Shown piece by piece: positions 24,387 through 32,480 of a stretch of 64,000 bases of DNA; the first letter of the stretch is position 1, and each line of letters opens with the position of its first letter. Both the position numbers and the translations under genes were made by a program. The notes below the pieces were generated by a model. It made no database searches. It was not told the DNA's origin and was given only the letters and a program-made list of their open reading frames with translations. Source of the stretch: Candidatus Lutibacillus vidarii (lineage in GTDB: Bacteria; Actinomycetota; Actinomycetes; Actinomycetales; Dermatophilaceae); NCBI GenBank assembly GCA_016717165.1, contig JADKGA010000002.1, positions 744,001-808,000 of the forward strand, given 5' to 3'.

Positions 24387-27085
24387 GAGGACCTCGCCCC
24401 CTGACCGAGGAAGCCTTCGAGCGCGGCCGCGGCCGCGCGGCCGTCATGGAACTCCCGGACGAAGGAAGGCCCAGCCGCAGCAAGGGCCCGGCCCTCGACG
24501 CGGTCGGCCAGCGTGCGCCGGAGGACATCCTCGACACTCGTGGCGGTGATCTCGAGGATCGGCACGGAGGCTGGAGCCATCCTGGTGCGGATCCGGTCGC
24601 CGACCTCGGCGACGACGAGCCGACCGGCTCCCATTGCCTCGCAGGCGAGCACGCCGTACAGTCCCAGGCCGAGCTGGTCCACGACGATGTCCGCGGACGC
24701 GATCGCCGCGATGAGGTCGTCGTGGGCGAGGTCAGTGGCCCTGAGGTAGCGGATAGCGCCTTCGTGGTCGAGCCGGGTGAGCACCGGGTCGATGACCGCT
24801 GAGCCCTTGAGCGCACTATTGCTCGGAGCGTGGAGGACGACCGGGCGGGCGCGCTCGAGGACGGGGGCAGTCGACGCCAGGGCGTCGACATCGACGGTCA
24901 CCGGGAGCCAGGTGGCATCGGGGACGTAGTCGATCAGATCCAAGGTCGACACAAAGGTCGGGACACCGAGCCACTCGACCAGCGATGCCGTCGTCCGGAC
25001 CCGCCCTCGCAGGGTGTCGACGAACCCCGGATCCGCGGTGGCGAACAGCGAGGTGGTCGGGTGCAGCTGCAGATGCCGGTCCGGGTCACGGACCTCGGAC
25101 CCATGAAGCAGCATCCCGACGACCAGCCCGGACTTCTCGAACCGTGCGACCTGCTCTCCGACGACCAGGGGCGAGATGGAGTCACCTCCCAAGGTGATGC
25201 CCGACTCGAGCAGGACATGGGTGCGTGTCGCCGCGACCTCGGCATCCAGGCGGGCCAGCCAGGTCCGGTCTCGACGCTGCTCTGGGCTGACCTCCAGATC
25301 GACGGGCGCGTGGAGGTGCTGGGGTCGCGCCATCGCCACTGTCGCAGCGTCGACCCCGAGCCGGGCCCGGACCGCTGCGGCCCACGCGGTGCCCTGGCCG
25401 GCGGAGTTCGCCGGCCCGACGACCAGCCGGACGGCCCCGTGGGCCTCGGGGAGCAGGCCGGCGCCGGGGCGGGTGGGGTGGCTGGAGTGAGGGGCGTCCA
25501 CCTCGGGATGCCCGAGCTCTGTGGGAGGCGTTGTCGGGGCCGAGCCGGGAGCTCGTGAGGGGCGCCGACCCAGGGCCCGGGCCCACGCCGCCTCGAGGTT
25601 GACCTCCTGGCGCGTCCAGGTGTGCTCGTCTCGGAGCTCGCGGGTATGCCGGTCCCGGTACTTCTGCGGGTCGGCGAGCACCGTGGTGACAGCCGCCGCG
25701 AAGGAGGCGATGTCGTCGGCGACATGGACCTCACCGATGCCCGTCTCGCGGACGAAGGCAGACAAGGTCCGGACGTCGGAGACCACCTGGGGGACTCCTG
25801 CGACGAGATACTCCCTGGTCTTGGTGGGCATCGAGTTCTCGGTGTTCGCGTTGTGCCGCAACGGGGTGAGGGCGATGTCGGCCTCGGCCACGAAGTCCGC
25901 GATGAACTCCTGGGGGACGTACCGGGTGAGATGGAGGCGGTCACGCACCCCGAGGGAGCTGGCGTGCTCGGCGAACCGGAGGGCGGCCGCCGAGTCAGGC
26001 TGACCGATCACCAGGGCGAGATGGACGCCCCGGAGAAGGGGGAGCGCGGCGATGCACATGTCGATCGACCGCCCACCTCCGACCGACCCGGCATAGACCA
26101 TCAGGGGCGTCCTCCGGCCAACGCCAACGCGCTCTCGCAGCGACGGCCCGGGCGTGCGGCCGGGGGGCTCCTCCGGAGCGTTGAGGACGACGGTCGGTGT
26201 CTCGGCCAGGCCGTAGCTCGTTCGGAGCATGTCCGCAATCGCCGGAGAGACGGTGATCACCTCATCGGCGGAACCGATGAGGGCCCGTTCAAGCTCCATC
26301 GCGGCCTGGTGTCGCGTCGCGCCCAGCTCGACGTAGCCCTGGACGAACTCGTGGGCGTCATAGACCACTGGAAGGTCACGCCCCTGAGCCGCGCATCGCA
26401 GCTTGTGGTCGATCGCCGCAGGCAACGTCCGGTAGTCATGGGCGTGGATGAGATCCGGGTCCAGCGTGGTCAGGACCTCCTCCCACCCATAGCTGAGCCG
26501 CTGGGGGAGCGGGTCGAGGTCGCGCCAGGTGCGCCCTTGAGCCGGCGCGGGCTTCAGGCGGGCGACGAGGGTCCTCAGGGATGGCGGACTGTCGGCGGCG
26601 GCGAAACGGCCGAGGCGCAGCTGCCCGGAGATTCGCTTGTTGTTCGCGACGTGGGCGACCTTCAGCCCGGTCGTGAGGACGGACGTCGCCAGTCGCATGG
26701 CCTTGCCTGATGTGCCGAGCCCCTCAGCCCGTTCCAGCCGTCGCCGAAAGGTACCTTCGGCAGTTCGACGACGCTTGTCGGCGGTGGCCCGGTCGGGCAG
26801 GCCGACGCGACCCGCGACCCGCTGTGCAGCCGACACCCACCGGGGATGGCGCGAGGGCGGGCGTGGCGGCTCGGTCAGGCTCGGCCGCAGGAGCACTGGG
26901 ATGCCTCCGATGTCGAACGCCTCGGGCGCCCCGTACCCGAGGACGGTCACGTCATAGCCGGCCCGAGCGGCAGTCCCTGCGGACTTGATGACCCTCGAGT
27001 CACCGGCGACCCGGTTGTCGACCAGCATGACCATTCGCGACCTTCGCCTCGTGCGTCCGCGACGACTCCGTCGGGATACCGCCAA
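24383..27085 (-). CDS. Two-unit glycosyltransferase (paralogue of the protein at 19845-22517)
   Basis: 900 residues. The N-terminal GT4-like half runs from MVMLVDNRVAGDSRVIKSAG through LDPDLIHAHDYRTLPAAID, VVYDAHEFVQGYVELG, LMVYAGSVGGGRSIDMCIAAL and SMPTKTREYLVAGVPQVVSD. The second unit begins near residue 553 (VVGPANSAGQGTAWAAAV) and includes LLHGSEVRDPDRHL, VLHAPSNSALKGSAVID, ADIVVDQLGLGLYGVLACEA and FVREFHDGRAAAAAL. The first 17 residues are very basic (SRRSRRGRTRRRSR); an in-frame ATG at residue 18 would remove them. It is the first gene of a leftward three-gene run and faces a divergent SpoIID-like gene across about 180 bases. Confidence 0.82.
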   Translation of the reverse strand: MAVSRRSRRGRTRRRSRMVMLVDNRVAGDSRVIKSAGTAARAGYDVTVLGYGAPEAFDIGGIPVLLRPSLTEPPRPPSRHPRWVSAAQRVAGRVGLPDRATADKRRRTAEGTFRRRLERAEGLGTSGKAMRLATSVLTTGLKVAHVANNKRISGQLRLGRFAAADSPPSLRTLVARLKPAPAQGRTWRDLDPLPQRLSYGWEEVLTTLDPDLIHAHDYRTLPAAIDHKLRCAAQGRDLPVVYDAHEFVQGYVELGATRHQAAMELERALIGSADEVITVSPAIADMLRTSYGLAETPTVVLNAPEEPPGRTPGPSLRERVGVGRRTPLMVYAGSVGGGRSIDMCIAALPLLRGVHLALVIGQPDSAAALRFAEHASSLGVRDRLHLTRYVPQEFIADFVAEADIALTPLRHNANTENSMPTKTREYLVAGVPQVVSDVRTLSAFVRETGIGEVHVADDIASFAAAVTTVLADPQKYRDRHTRELRDEHTWTRQEVNLEAAWARALGRRPSRAPGSAPTTPPTELGHPEVDAPHSSHPTRPGAGLLPEAHGAVRLVVGPANSAGQGTAWAAAVRARLGVDAATVAMARPQHLHAPVDLEVSPEQRRDRTWLARLDAEVAATRTHVLLESGITLGGDSISPLVVGEQVARFEKSGLVVGMLLHGSEVRDPDRHLQLHPTTSLFATADPGFVDTLRGRVRTTASLVEWLGVPTFVSTLDLIDYVPDATWLPVTVDVDALASTAPVLERARPVVLHAPSNSALKGSAVIDPVLTRLDHEGAIRYLRATDLAHDDLIAAIASADIVVDQLGLGLYGVLACEAMGAGRLVVAEVGDRIRTRMAPASVPILEITATSVEDVLRRTLADRVEGRALAAAGPSFVREFHDGRAAAAALEGFLGQGARSS

Positions 27086-27215
27086 GCCGTGTCGCCCCGT
27101 TGTTCCGCAGCGGTCCGTCGTGCGCGGAACTCACTGGCACTCCTCCGTCGTGGTCTTTCATGCGCCCTGGACTGGTCTACGGTCCTTGAGTCACGGTACA
27201 CAATCACCCCAGGGT

Positions 27216-27221
27216 TATAGT
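27216..27221 (+). promoter_or_regulatory. Candidate -10 element for the SpoIID/LytB-like gene
   Basis: TATAGT matches five of six positions of the -10 consensus and lies 42 bases before the GTG start, in the 177-base divergent region between the two-unit glycosyltransferase (minus) and the SpoIID-like gene (plus). No good -35 hexamer is found at 16-18 bases. The stretch 27180-27230 is clearly richer in A and T than its surroundings. Confidence 0.45.
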
Positions 27222-27262
27222 GATGCCGTGGCGACCGACCGGCTCCTGACCCGAGGGGCAGC

Positions 27263-29257
27263 GTGGTGAGCGGACTGTCGCGGGCCCGAGCGTTGATGGC
27301 GGCGCTCGTCCTCGTGCTGGCCGGCGTGGGTCTGGCACCGTCCCCGGCCGCGGCGGAGGAGGTCTACGCCTTCCCGACCTCGGTGACGTCGGTCTCGTTC
27401 TCTGGCCATGGCTGGGGTCACGGGATTGGTATGTCGCAGTGGGGGGCCGAGGGGGCCGCGGCCCAAGGCCTCGGCTGGCCCGCGATCCTCGGGTTCTACT
27501 ACCCCGGGGCCACGGCAGCGGCCACCCTGGGTAACCCGACGGTCCGCGTCAGCCTCTCGGCGGTGGGCACCTCCGCGCTCCTCGCGACCGCTGAGGCGGG
27601 CGTCTATGTGACCGTCGCAGGCACGGCATACCTCTTGCCCGCGAGGACCGCCACCGGGGCCACGATCACGCGGTTCGGACTGTGGCCCACCAGCACGGCC
27701 ATGGTGCTCCGCGCGGAGTCGTCGGGGGCCTGGGCGGACTTCCCGCTCCCCGGACGAACGGCGAGCGTGACGTCCCCTGCGACCTTCTCGAATCCCACCC
27801 GTGGCGTGGTGTTCACCACGGTGTCCGGGTCGGCGCGGGGCTATCGCGGAACACTCACCGCGTACCGCACGTCGAGCACCACGCTGTCCATCGTCAACAC
27901 CACGTCGGTGGATTCCTATCTACGAGGCGTCGTCCCGTCCGAGGTCCCGTCCTCCTGGCACCCAGCCGCACTCGCCGCGCAGGCGGTTGCGGCGCGGACG
28001 TACACGGCCCGGAGGCTGCGGAACCCGGGGAGCACCTACGACATCTGCGACTCCACCATGTGCCAGGTCTACTCCGGAGTGGGGGTGGAGACGACGGCGA
28101 CGAGCGCCGCGGTCACGTCGACGAGCGGCGTGATCCTCACGTCTGGCGGAGCCCCGATCGACGCCCTGTACAGCTCGAGCAATGGTGGTTGGACAGTTGC
28201 CGGGGGCACGTCATATCTCGTCGCAAAGCCGGACCCGTATGACGCCGTCCCGGGCAGTCGGCACAGCTGGCAGCTGACGGTGAGCCGATCGACGCTCGAG
28301 GGCCGCTACCCGACCATCGGGAGCCTGCGCACCATCCGTGTCCTGTCCCGAGATGGCCATGGGGAGTGGGGCGGACGCGTCCTCACCATGGCCCTCGACG
28401 GAACCTTGGGCTCGGTGACGACGAGCGGCGCGTCGTTCGCCGCGGCCGTCGGGCTCTACCACCACTGGTTCGTGCCCCTGAGCCCGGGTGCCGGCGCGGC
28501 CTGGCCGCGGGACTTCACCGGTGACGGCCGTGCTGACGTCCTCGGGGTGACCGCGACCGGCACACTGCGGGTCTATCCAGGCACCGGGGCCGGTGGCTTC
28601 GCCGTGCCGGGCGCGGTCTCCGGCTTCGCCGGTGGGTTCGATGCCGTGGTCACGGCCGGCCCGCTCACCCCCGACGCCGTCCCAGACCTCATCGGACGGC
28701 GCGCCGACGGCACGCTGTGGCTCCTGCGTGGTGCCGGGTTCACCGCCGTCGAGGCCCCGGTGCAGATCGGCCACGGCTGGAGCGGCTTCACCGCGCTGCT
28801 CGGGCCCGGAGACTGGGACGGGGACGGGCCCAACGATCTGATCGCCCGCTCGGGTGACGGACGCCTGTGGCTCTACCCGGGCACCGGCAGCGGTCGGCTG
28901 GGTAACGGCCGGGTCATCGGGACCGGGTGGGGCGGGATGCTCCGGATTCTCGGCACGGGTGACGCGGACGGGGATGGCCATGTCGACCTTGCCGCGGTGA
29001 CAACGGGCGGGACGCTTCTTCTCTACCCCGGCACGGGGAGCGGTGGCTTCAAGGCGGCTCGTGCGGTGGGCATCGGGTGGCAGTACTTCACGGCACTGAT
29101 CTGCATGGGCGACTTCACCGGGGACAAACGTCCGGACCTCATCGCCCGCCGCTCGGACGGCGCGCTGATCCTCTTCGCGGGGTATGCCGACGGCTCCTGG
29201 CATGACCCCCGTCAGATCGGCGTGGGCTGGAACGCGCTCAACCCGATCCTGCCCTGA
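27263..29257 (+). CDS. Secreted SpoIID/LytB-domain protein with C-terminal FG-GAP/VCBS-like repeats
   Basis: About 664 residues with a Sec signal peptide (basic start, ALMAALVLVLAGVGLAPS, cleavage near AAAEE). Residues about 45-65 hold the SFSGHGWGHGIGMSQWGAEG motif, placed at the N-terminus as in many actinobacterial members. The SpoIID core follows: SVDSYLRGVVPSEVPSSWHP and AALAAQAVAARTYTARRL carry the conserved glutamate and arginine; ALYSSSNGGWT is also typical. From about residue 410 four or five repeats read DFTGDGRADVLGVTATGTLR, DWDGDGPNDLIARSGDGRLW and similar: Asp-rich calcium-binding blades of an FG-GAP propeller. SpoIID proteins cut peptidoglycan glycan strands lacking stem peptides. 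GTG at 27263 or 27266. It lies at the glycan island's edge. Confidence 0.87.
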   Translation: MVSGLSRARALMAALVLVLAGVGLAPSPAAAEEVYAFPTSVTSVSFSGHGWGHGIGMSQWGAEGAAAQGLGWPAILGFYYPGATAAATLGNPTVRVSLSAVGTSALLATAEAGVYVTVAGTAYLLPARTATGATITRFGLWPTSTAMVLRAESSGAWADFPLPGRTASVTSPATFSNPTRGVVFTTVSGSARGYRGTLTAYRTSSTTLSIVNTTSVDSYLRGVVPSEVPSSWHPAALAAQAVAARTYTARRLRNPGSTYDICDSTMCQVYSGVGVETTATSAAVTSTSGVILTSGGAPIDALYSSSNGGWTVAGGTSYLVAKPDPYDAVPGSRHSWQLTVSRSTLEGRYPTIGSLRTIRVLSRDGHGEWGGRVLTMALDGTLGSVTTSGASFAAAVGLYHHWFVPLSPGAGAAWPRDFTGDGRADVLGVTATGTLRVYPGTGAGGFAVPGAVSGFAGGFDAVVTAGPLTPDAVPDLIGRRADGTLWLLRGAGFTAVEAPVQIGHGWSGFTALLGPGDWDGDGPNDLIARSGDGRLWLYPGTGSGRLGNGRVIGTGWGGMLRILGTGDADGDGHVDLAAVTTGGTLLLYPGTGSGGFKAARAVGIGWQYFTALICMGDFTGDKRPDLIARRSDGALILFAGYADGSWHDPRQIGVGWNALNPILP

Positions 29258-29270
29258 CCAGCTCGGGCGC

Positions 29271-29909
29271 CTACTGCAGCGCGACGGTGAGGGTCGGCTG
29301 GGTCTTGGCGACGACCTCGTCGACGGTGACCCCGGGAGCGACCTCGCGCAGCACCAGCCCGTCGTCGGTGACGTCGATGACCGCGAGATCGGTGATGATT
29401 CGCTGGACCACCCGCTCACCGGTCAGCGGCAGGTCGCACTCGTCGACGATCTTGAACGAGCCGTCCCGGGCGTTGTGCTCCATGAGGACGATGACCTTCT
29501 TGGCGCCGTGGACCAGGTCCATCGCCCCGCCCATGCCCTTGACCATCTTCCCGGGGATCATCCAGTTGGCGATATCGCCGCGGGACGAGACCTGCATGGC
29601 GCCGAGGATCGCGGCGTCGACCTTGCCGCCACGGATCATCCCGAAGGAGGTCGCTGAGTCGAAGAAGGAGGCGCCGCGCCGGATCGTCACGGTCTCCTTT
29701 CCGGCGTTGATGAGGTCGGGGTCGACGTCGTCCTCGTCCGGGTATGCCCCGACGCCGAGGATGCCGTTCTCGGACTGAAGGACGATCTCGACGTCCTCGG
29801 GCACATAGTTCGGCACCAGCGTGGGCAGGCCGATGCCGAGGTTGACGTACATGCCGTCGGCGAGCTCGCGGGCGGCTCGGGCGGCCATCTCCTGACGGGT
29901 CAGCGCCAT
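29271..29909 (-). CDS. scoB: 3-oxoacid CoA-transferase subunit B
   Basis: 212 residues, the normal length for a beta subunit. The N-terminus LTRQEMAARAARELADGMYV leads into NLGIGLPTLVPNYVP, and LQSENGILGVGAYP contains the catalytic glutamate. GGKVDAAILGAMQVS and GDIANWMIPGKMVKGMGGAM are family signatures. With subunit A it moves CoA from succinyl-CoA to acetoacetate or a related 3-oxoacid (SCOT or PcaIJ/AtoDA type). It starts five bases after scoA and the two form one operon. It is not related to the glycan genes around it; its stop lies 13 bases from the convergent SpoIID-like gene. Confidence 0.93.
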   Translation of the reverse strand: MALTRQEMAARAARELADGMYVNLGIGLPTLVPNYVPEDVEIVLQSENGILGVGAYPDEDDVDPDLINAGKETVTIRRGASFFDSATSFGMIRGGKVDAAILGAMQVSSRGDIANWMIPGKMVKGMGGAMDLVHGAKKVIVLMEHNARDGSFKIVDECDLPLTGERVVQRIITDLAVIDVTDDGLVLREVAPGVTVDEVVAKTQPTLTVALQ

Positions 29910-29914
29910 GGTGC

Positions 29915-30706
29915 TCAGGCCTCCGGGCTCGTGGTCGGGCGGGGGGTGACGGTGCGGCGCTCGATGCGCTTGGTCGCGGCCTGCTCCGGGGTGAGCGGCA
30001 GGACCCGCTGGACATAGATGCCGGGGAGGTGGACCTCGTCCGGGGCGAGCTCGCCGGGCTCGTAGAGCTCCTCGACCTCGGCGATGGTCACCCGGCCGGC
30101 CATCGCGGCGAGCGGGTTGAAGTTGCGGGCCGACTGGTTGAAGACGAGGTTGCCGTGCCGGTCACCCTTCCAGGCCCGCACCAGCGCGAAGTCGGCCGGG
30201 AGGGACTCCTCGAGGACATAGGTCCGGGTCTGGCCGTTGACGGTGAACTCGCGGGTATCCTTCGGCGGCGAGGCCTTGATGACCGCACCCTGGTCGTCAT
30301 ACCGCCAGGGCATGCCGCCCTGGGCGACCTGCGTGCCCGACCCGGTGATCGTGTAGAAGGCGGGGATCCCCGCCCCAGCCGCGCGCAGCTTCTCGGCCAG
30401 GGTCCCCTGTGGCGTCAGCTCGACCTCGAGCTCGCCGTGGAGGTACTGCCGCTCGAACTCCTTGTTCTCCCCGACATAGGAGGCGATGATCCGCCGGATC
30501 CGCTTGTCCTTCAGGAGGATGCCGAGCCCCCAGTCGTCGACGCCGCAGTTGTTGGAGATCACCTCGAGGTCCGTGACGCCCGCGTCGTGAAGGGCATCGA
30601 TGAGGACGCTCGGTATGCCGCACAGGCCGAACCCGCCGACCGCGAGCCGGTGCCCGTCGGCGATCCCGGAGATGGCTTCGTGAGCCGAGGAGACGACTTT
30701 GTCCAT
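29915..30706 (-). CDS. scoA: 3-oxoacid CoA-transferase subunit A
   Basis: 263 residues. DGHRLAVGGFGLCGIPSVLI is the CoA-binding glycine-rich region and ISNNCGVDDWGLGILL the classic SCOT motif; YVGENKEFERQYLHGELEVE and GMPWRYD follow in the usual order. The C-terminal extension after PGIYVQRVLPLTPEQA is short and basic. An ATG at 30706 fits the family start. The promoter region contains a perfect 13-base palindrome (30726-30738) and a TAnnnT element (minus strand, 30719-30714) only seven bases from the start codon, so the transcript may be leaderless. Confidence 0.93.
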   Translation of the reverse strand: MDKVVSSAHEAISGIADGHRLAVGGFGLCGIPSVLIDALHDAGVTDLEVISNNCGVDDWGLGILLKDKRIRRIIASYVGENKEFERQYLHGELEVELTPQGTLAEKLRAAGAGIPAFYTITGSGTQVAQGGMPWRYDDQGAVIKASPPKDTREFTVNGQTRTYVLEESLPADFALVRAWKGDRHGNLVFNQSARNFNPLAAMAGRVTIAEVEELYEPGELAPDEVHLPGIYVQRVLPLTPEQAATKRIERRTVTPRPTTSPEA

Positions 30707-30725
30707 GGCTCGGACTCTACTCCGC

Positions 30726-30738
30726 TGACGTCACGTCA
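30726..30738. promoter_or_regulatory. Perfect palindrome before scoAB (putative operator)
   Basis: TGACGT-C-ACGTCA is a 13-base perfect inverted repeat, 20 bases upstream of the scoA start. It overlaps TTGACG on the minus strand (30739-30734), a possible -35 hexamer, although the spacing to TAGAGT is only 14 bases. Such a site would suit a TetR-, GntR- or IclR-type repressor; none is encoded next to it. Confidence 0.5.
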
Positions 30739-30917
30739 ACGGCGGCTGGGGGGACATCGTCGCAGGTGAAGTACACCGCTGTAGTTCCCGTGAACCCCTT
30801 GCGCCGCCCGTGTGACGGCTGCGCAGAATGTTGCGGAAGTGGTCCACGGTGCTGTTGAGGTTGATGTGGTATGCCGCCCAGCTGCCTGTGGACCAGCCGT
30901 TCGACCCCGAGGATCCC

Positions 30918-32480
30918 ATGACCCCGCAGACCGCACGCCGCCTCGCGTTCGCCCTCGCCCCGGTGCTCGGAGCGACCGCCCTGGCCGTGCAGCCGGCGGC
31001 CGCGGTGACCGCACCGCCTCAGCCGACCCATGCCCTCCCGTCCGCGCTCGATGTCGCCGTGCCCTACCAAGGGATGACCTTCTGCGACCCGGTTGCGCGC
31101 CCCGGCGTGCTCAACTTCGCCCGGCTGATGACCTCCCACTACGGCGTCGGGTCGACCGGTGGCATCACCCGGTCCTGCGGGAACGGCGTGACGGAGCACT
31201 CCGACGGCCGGGCGTGGGACTGGATGCTCAGCTCGACCAATCCGGACCAGAAGGCCATCGCCGACTCGGTCGTCGCCTGGCTCGTCGCTCCGGACGCGCA
31301 GGGCCGACCGGGGGCGATGGCCCGCCGGTTCGGGATCATGTACATCATCTGGAACCGCAAGCAGTGGCGCGCCTACGATATGGGCCGCGGCTGGGCGGAC
31401 TACCACGGCTCCTCCCCGCACACCGACCACATCCACTTCTCCTTCACGTGGAATGGCGCGATGGGCAAGACCTCGTGGTGGACCGGGGTCGCCGCGACGT
31501 CCTATCTCACCGGACCGGGCACAGCCACCGGGGACCCTGGGTCGAGCACGCCGATCACCGAGCTGAAGTACGGGATGGAGAACGACTACGTCAAGGCGCT
31601 GCAGCGGGCCCTCGGTGGCCTGCCCATCACCGGGTGGTTCGGTCCGATGACCCAGGGCAAGGTCCGCGAGTACCAGCAGGCCCACGCGCTCTCGGTCACC
31701 GGGGTAGCGGAGAAGGTCATGCTCACCCAGCTGGGGATCACCCTGCCGGGCTGGTCGAACGGTTCGGGTTCGGGCTCCGGGTCGGCCGGCGACCTGCGGT
31801 ACGGGATGGAGTCCGACGCGGTCAAGGCGCTCCAGCGCGCCCTCGGCGGCCTGCCCATCACGGGCTGGTTCGGCCCGATGACGCTGGCCCGGGTCAAGGA
31901 GTACCAGGGCTCACACCGGCTGCCGGTCACCGGCATCGCCGACCTCGCCACGCGGACCGCGCTTGGCATGGTCGGCGGCTCGACCGGCCAGCCGACGACC
32001 TGCACGCCGTCGGCTGCCGCGCTCGCCGCCGCGACGGCTTCGAACGCGACGCGCTACACGGCCTATCTCGACGTCGTCCTGCGCACCGGGTGCTCCGGCA
32101 CCGCGGTCCGGGTGCTCCAGGCCGCCCTCGGCGGGGTCACCGTCGACGGGGTCTACGGGCCGCGCACCCAGGCGGCGGTGGCCAGCTACCAGAGCGCCAA
32201 CGGTCTCTTGGCCAGCGGGGTGGCCGACCGGCCGGTCTGGCTGGCCCTGCAGCGGCGCGGCTACCCCTACCTCGAGTACCGCCTGACTGTGCTGCGCTAC
32301 GGCAGCGAGGGGGCCGCGGTCAGCGCCCTCCAGCGGGCTCTGGGGATCAACCCCACCGGGTGGTTCGGCCCGATCACCGAGGGCAAGGTCAAGGCATTCC
32401 AGAAGGCGAGCTCGATCACCCAGACCGGCGTCGTCGCCACGCTCACCTGGACGGCGTTGGACCGCCGCGACGGACGCTAG
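30918..32480 (+). CDS. Secreted M15-like peptidase with four peptidoglycan-binding repeats
   Basis: 520 residues starting at an ATG preceded by GAGGAT; the frame is open another 30 codons upstream without signal-peptide character. Signal peptide: RRLAFALAPVLGATALAVQP, cleavage near AAA. Residues 90-175 contain VTEHSDGRAWDWML (H94, D101) and SPHTDHIHFSF (H168, H171, H173), the zinc-site pattern of M15/VanY-like D-Ala-D-Ala carboxypeptidases. Four PG_binding_1 repeats follow (LKYGMENDYVKALQRAL, LRYGMESDAVKALQRAL, LRTGCSGTAVRVLQAAL, LRYGSEGAAVSALQRAL); the first, second and fourth share TGWFGP. The gene ends 38 bases inside the convergent TIGR03089-type gene. Confidence 0.85.
   Translation: MTPQTARRLAFALAPVLGATALAVQPAAAVTAPPQPTHALPSALDVAVPYQGMTFCDPVARPGVLNFARLMTSHYGVGSTGGITRSCGNGVTEHSDGRAWDWMLSSTNPDQKAIADSVVAWLVAPDAQGRPGAMARRFGIMYIIWNRKQWRAYDMGRGWADYHGSSPHTDHIHFSFTWNGAMGKTSWWTGVAATSYLTGPGTATGDPGSSTPITELKYGMENDYVKALQRALGGLPITGWFGPMTQGKVREYQQAHALSVTGVAEKVMLTQLGITLPGWSNGSGSGSGSAGDLRYGMESDAVKALQRALGGLPITGWFGPMTLARVKEYQGSHRLPVTGIADLATRTALGMVGGSTGQPTTCTPSAAALAAATASNATRYTAYLDVVLRTGCSGTAVRVLQAALGGVTVDGVYGPRTQAAVASYQSANGLLASGVADRPVWLALQRRGYPYLEYRLTVLRYGSEGAAVSALQRALGINPTGWFGPITEGKVKAFQKASSITQTGVVATLTWTALDRRDGR

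Noticed and set aside
1..27085. Mobile-element origin of the glycan island
   Set aside because: No transposase, integrase, terminal repeat or tRNA border was seen, and base composition by eye equals the rest of the window. Transfer remains possible but is not supported.
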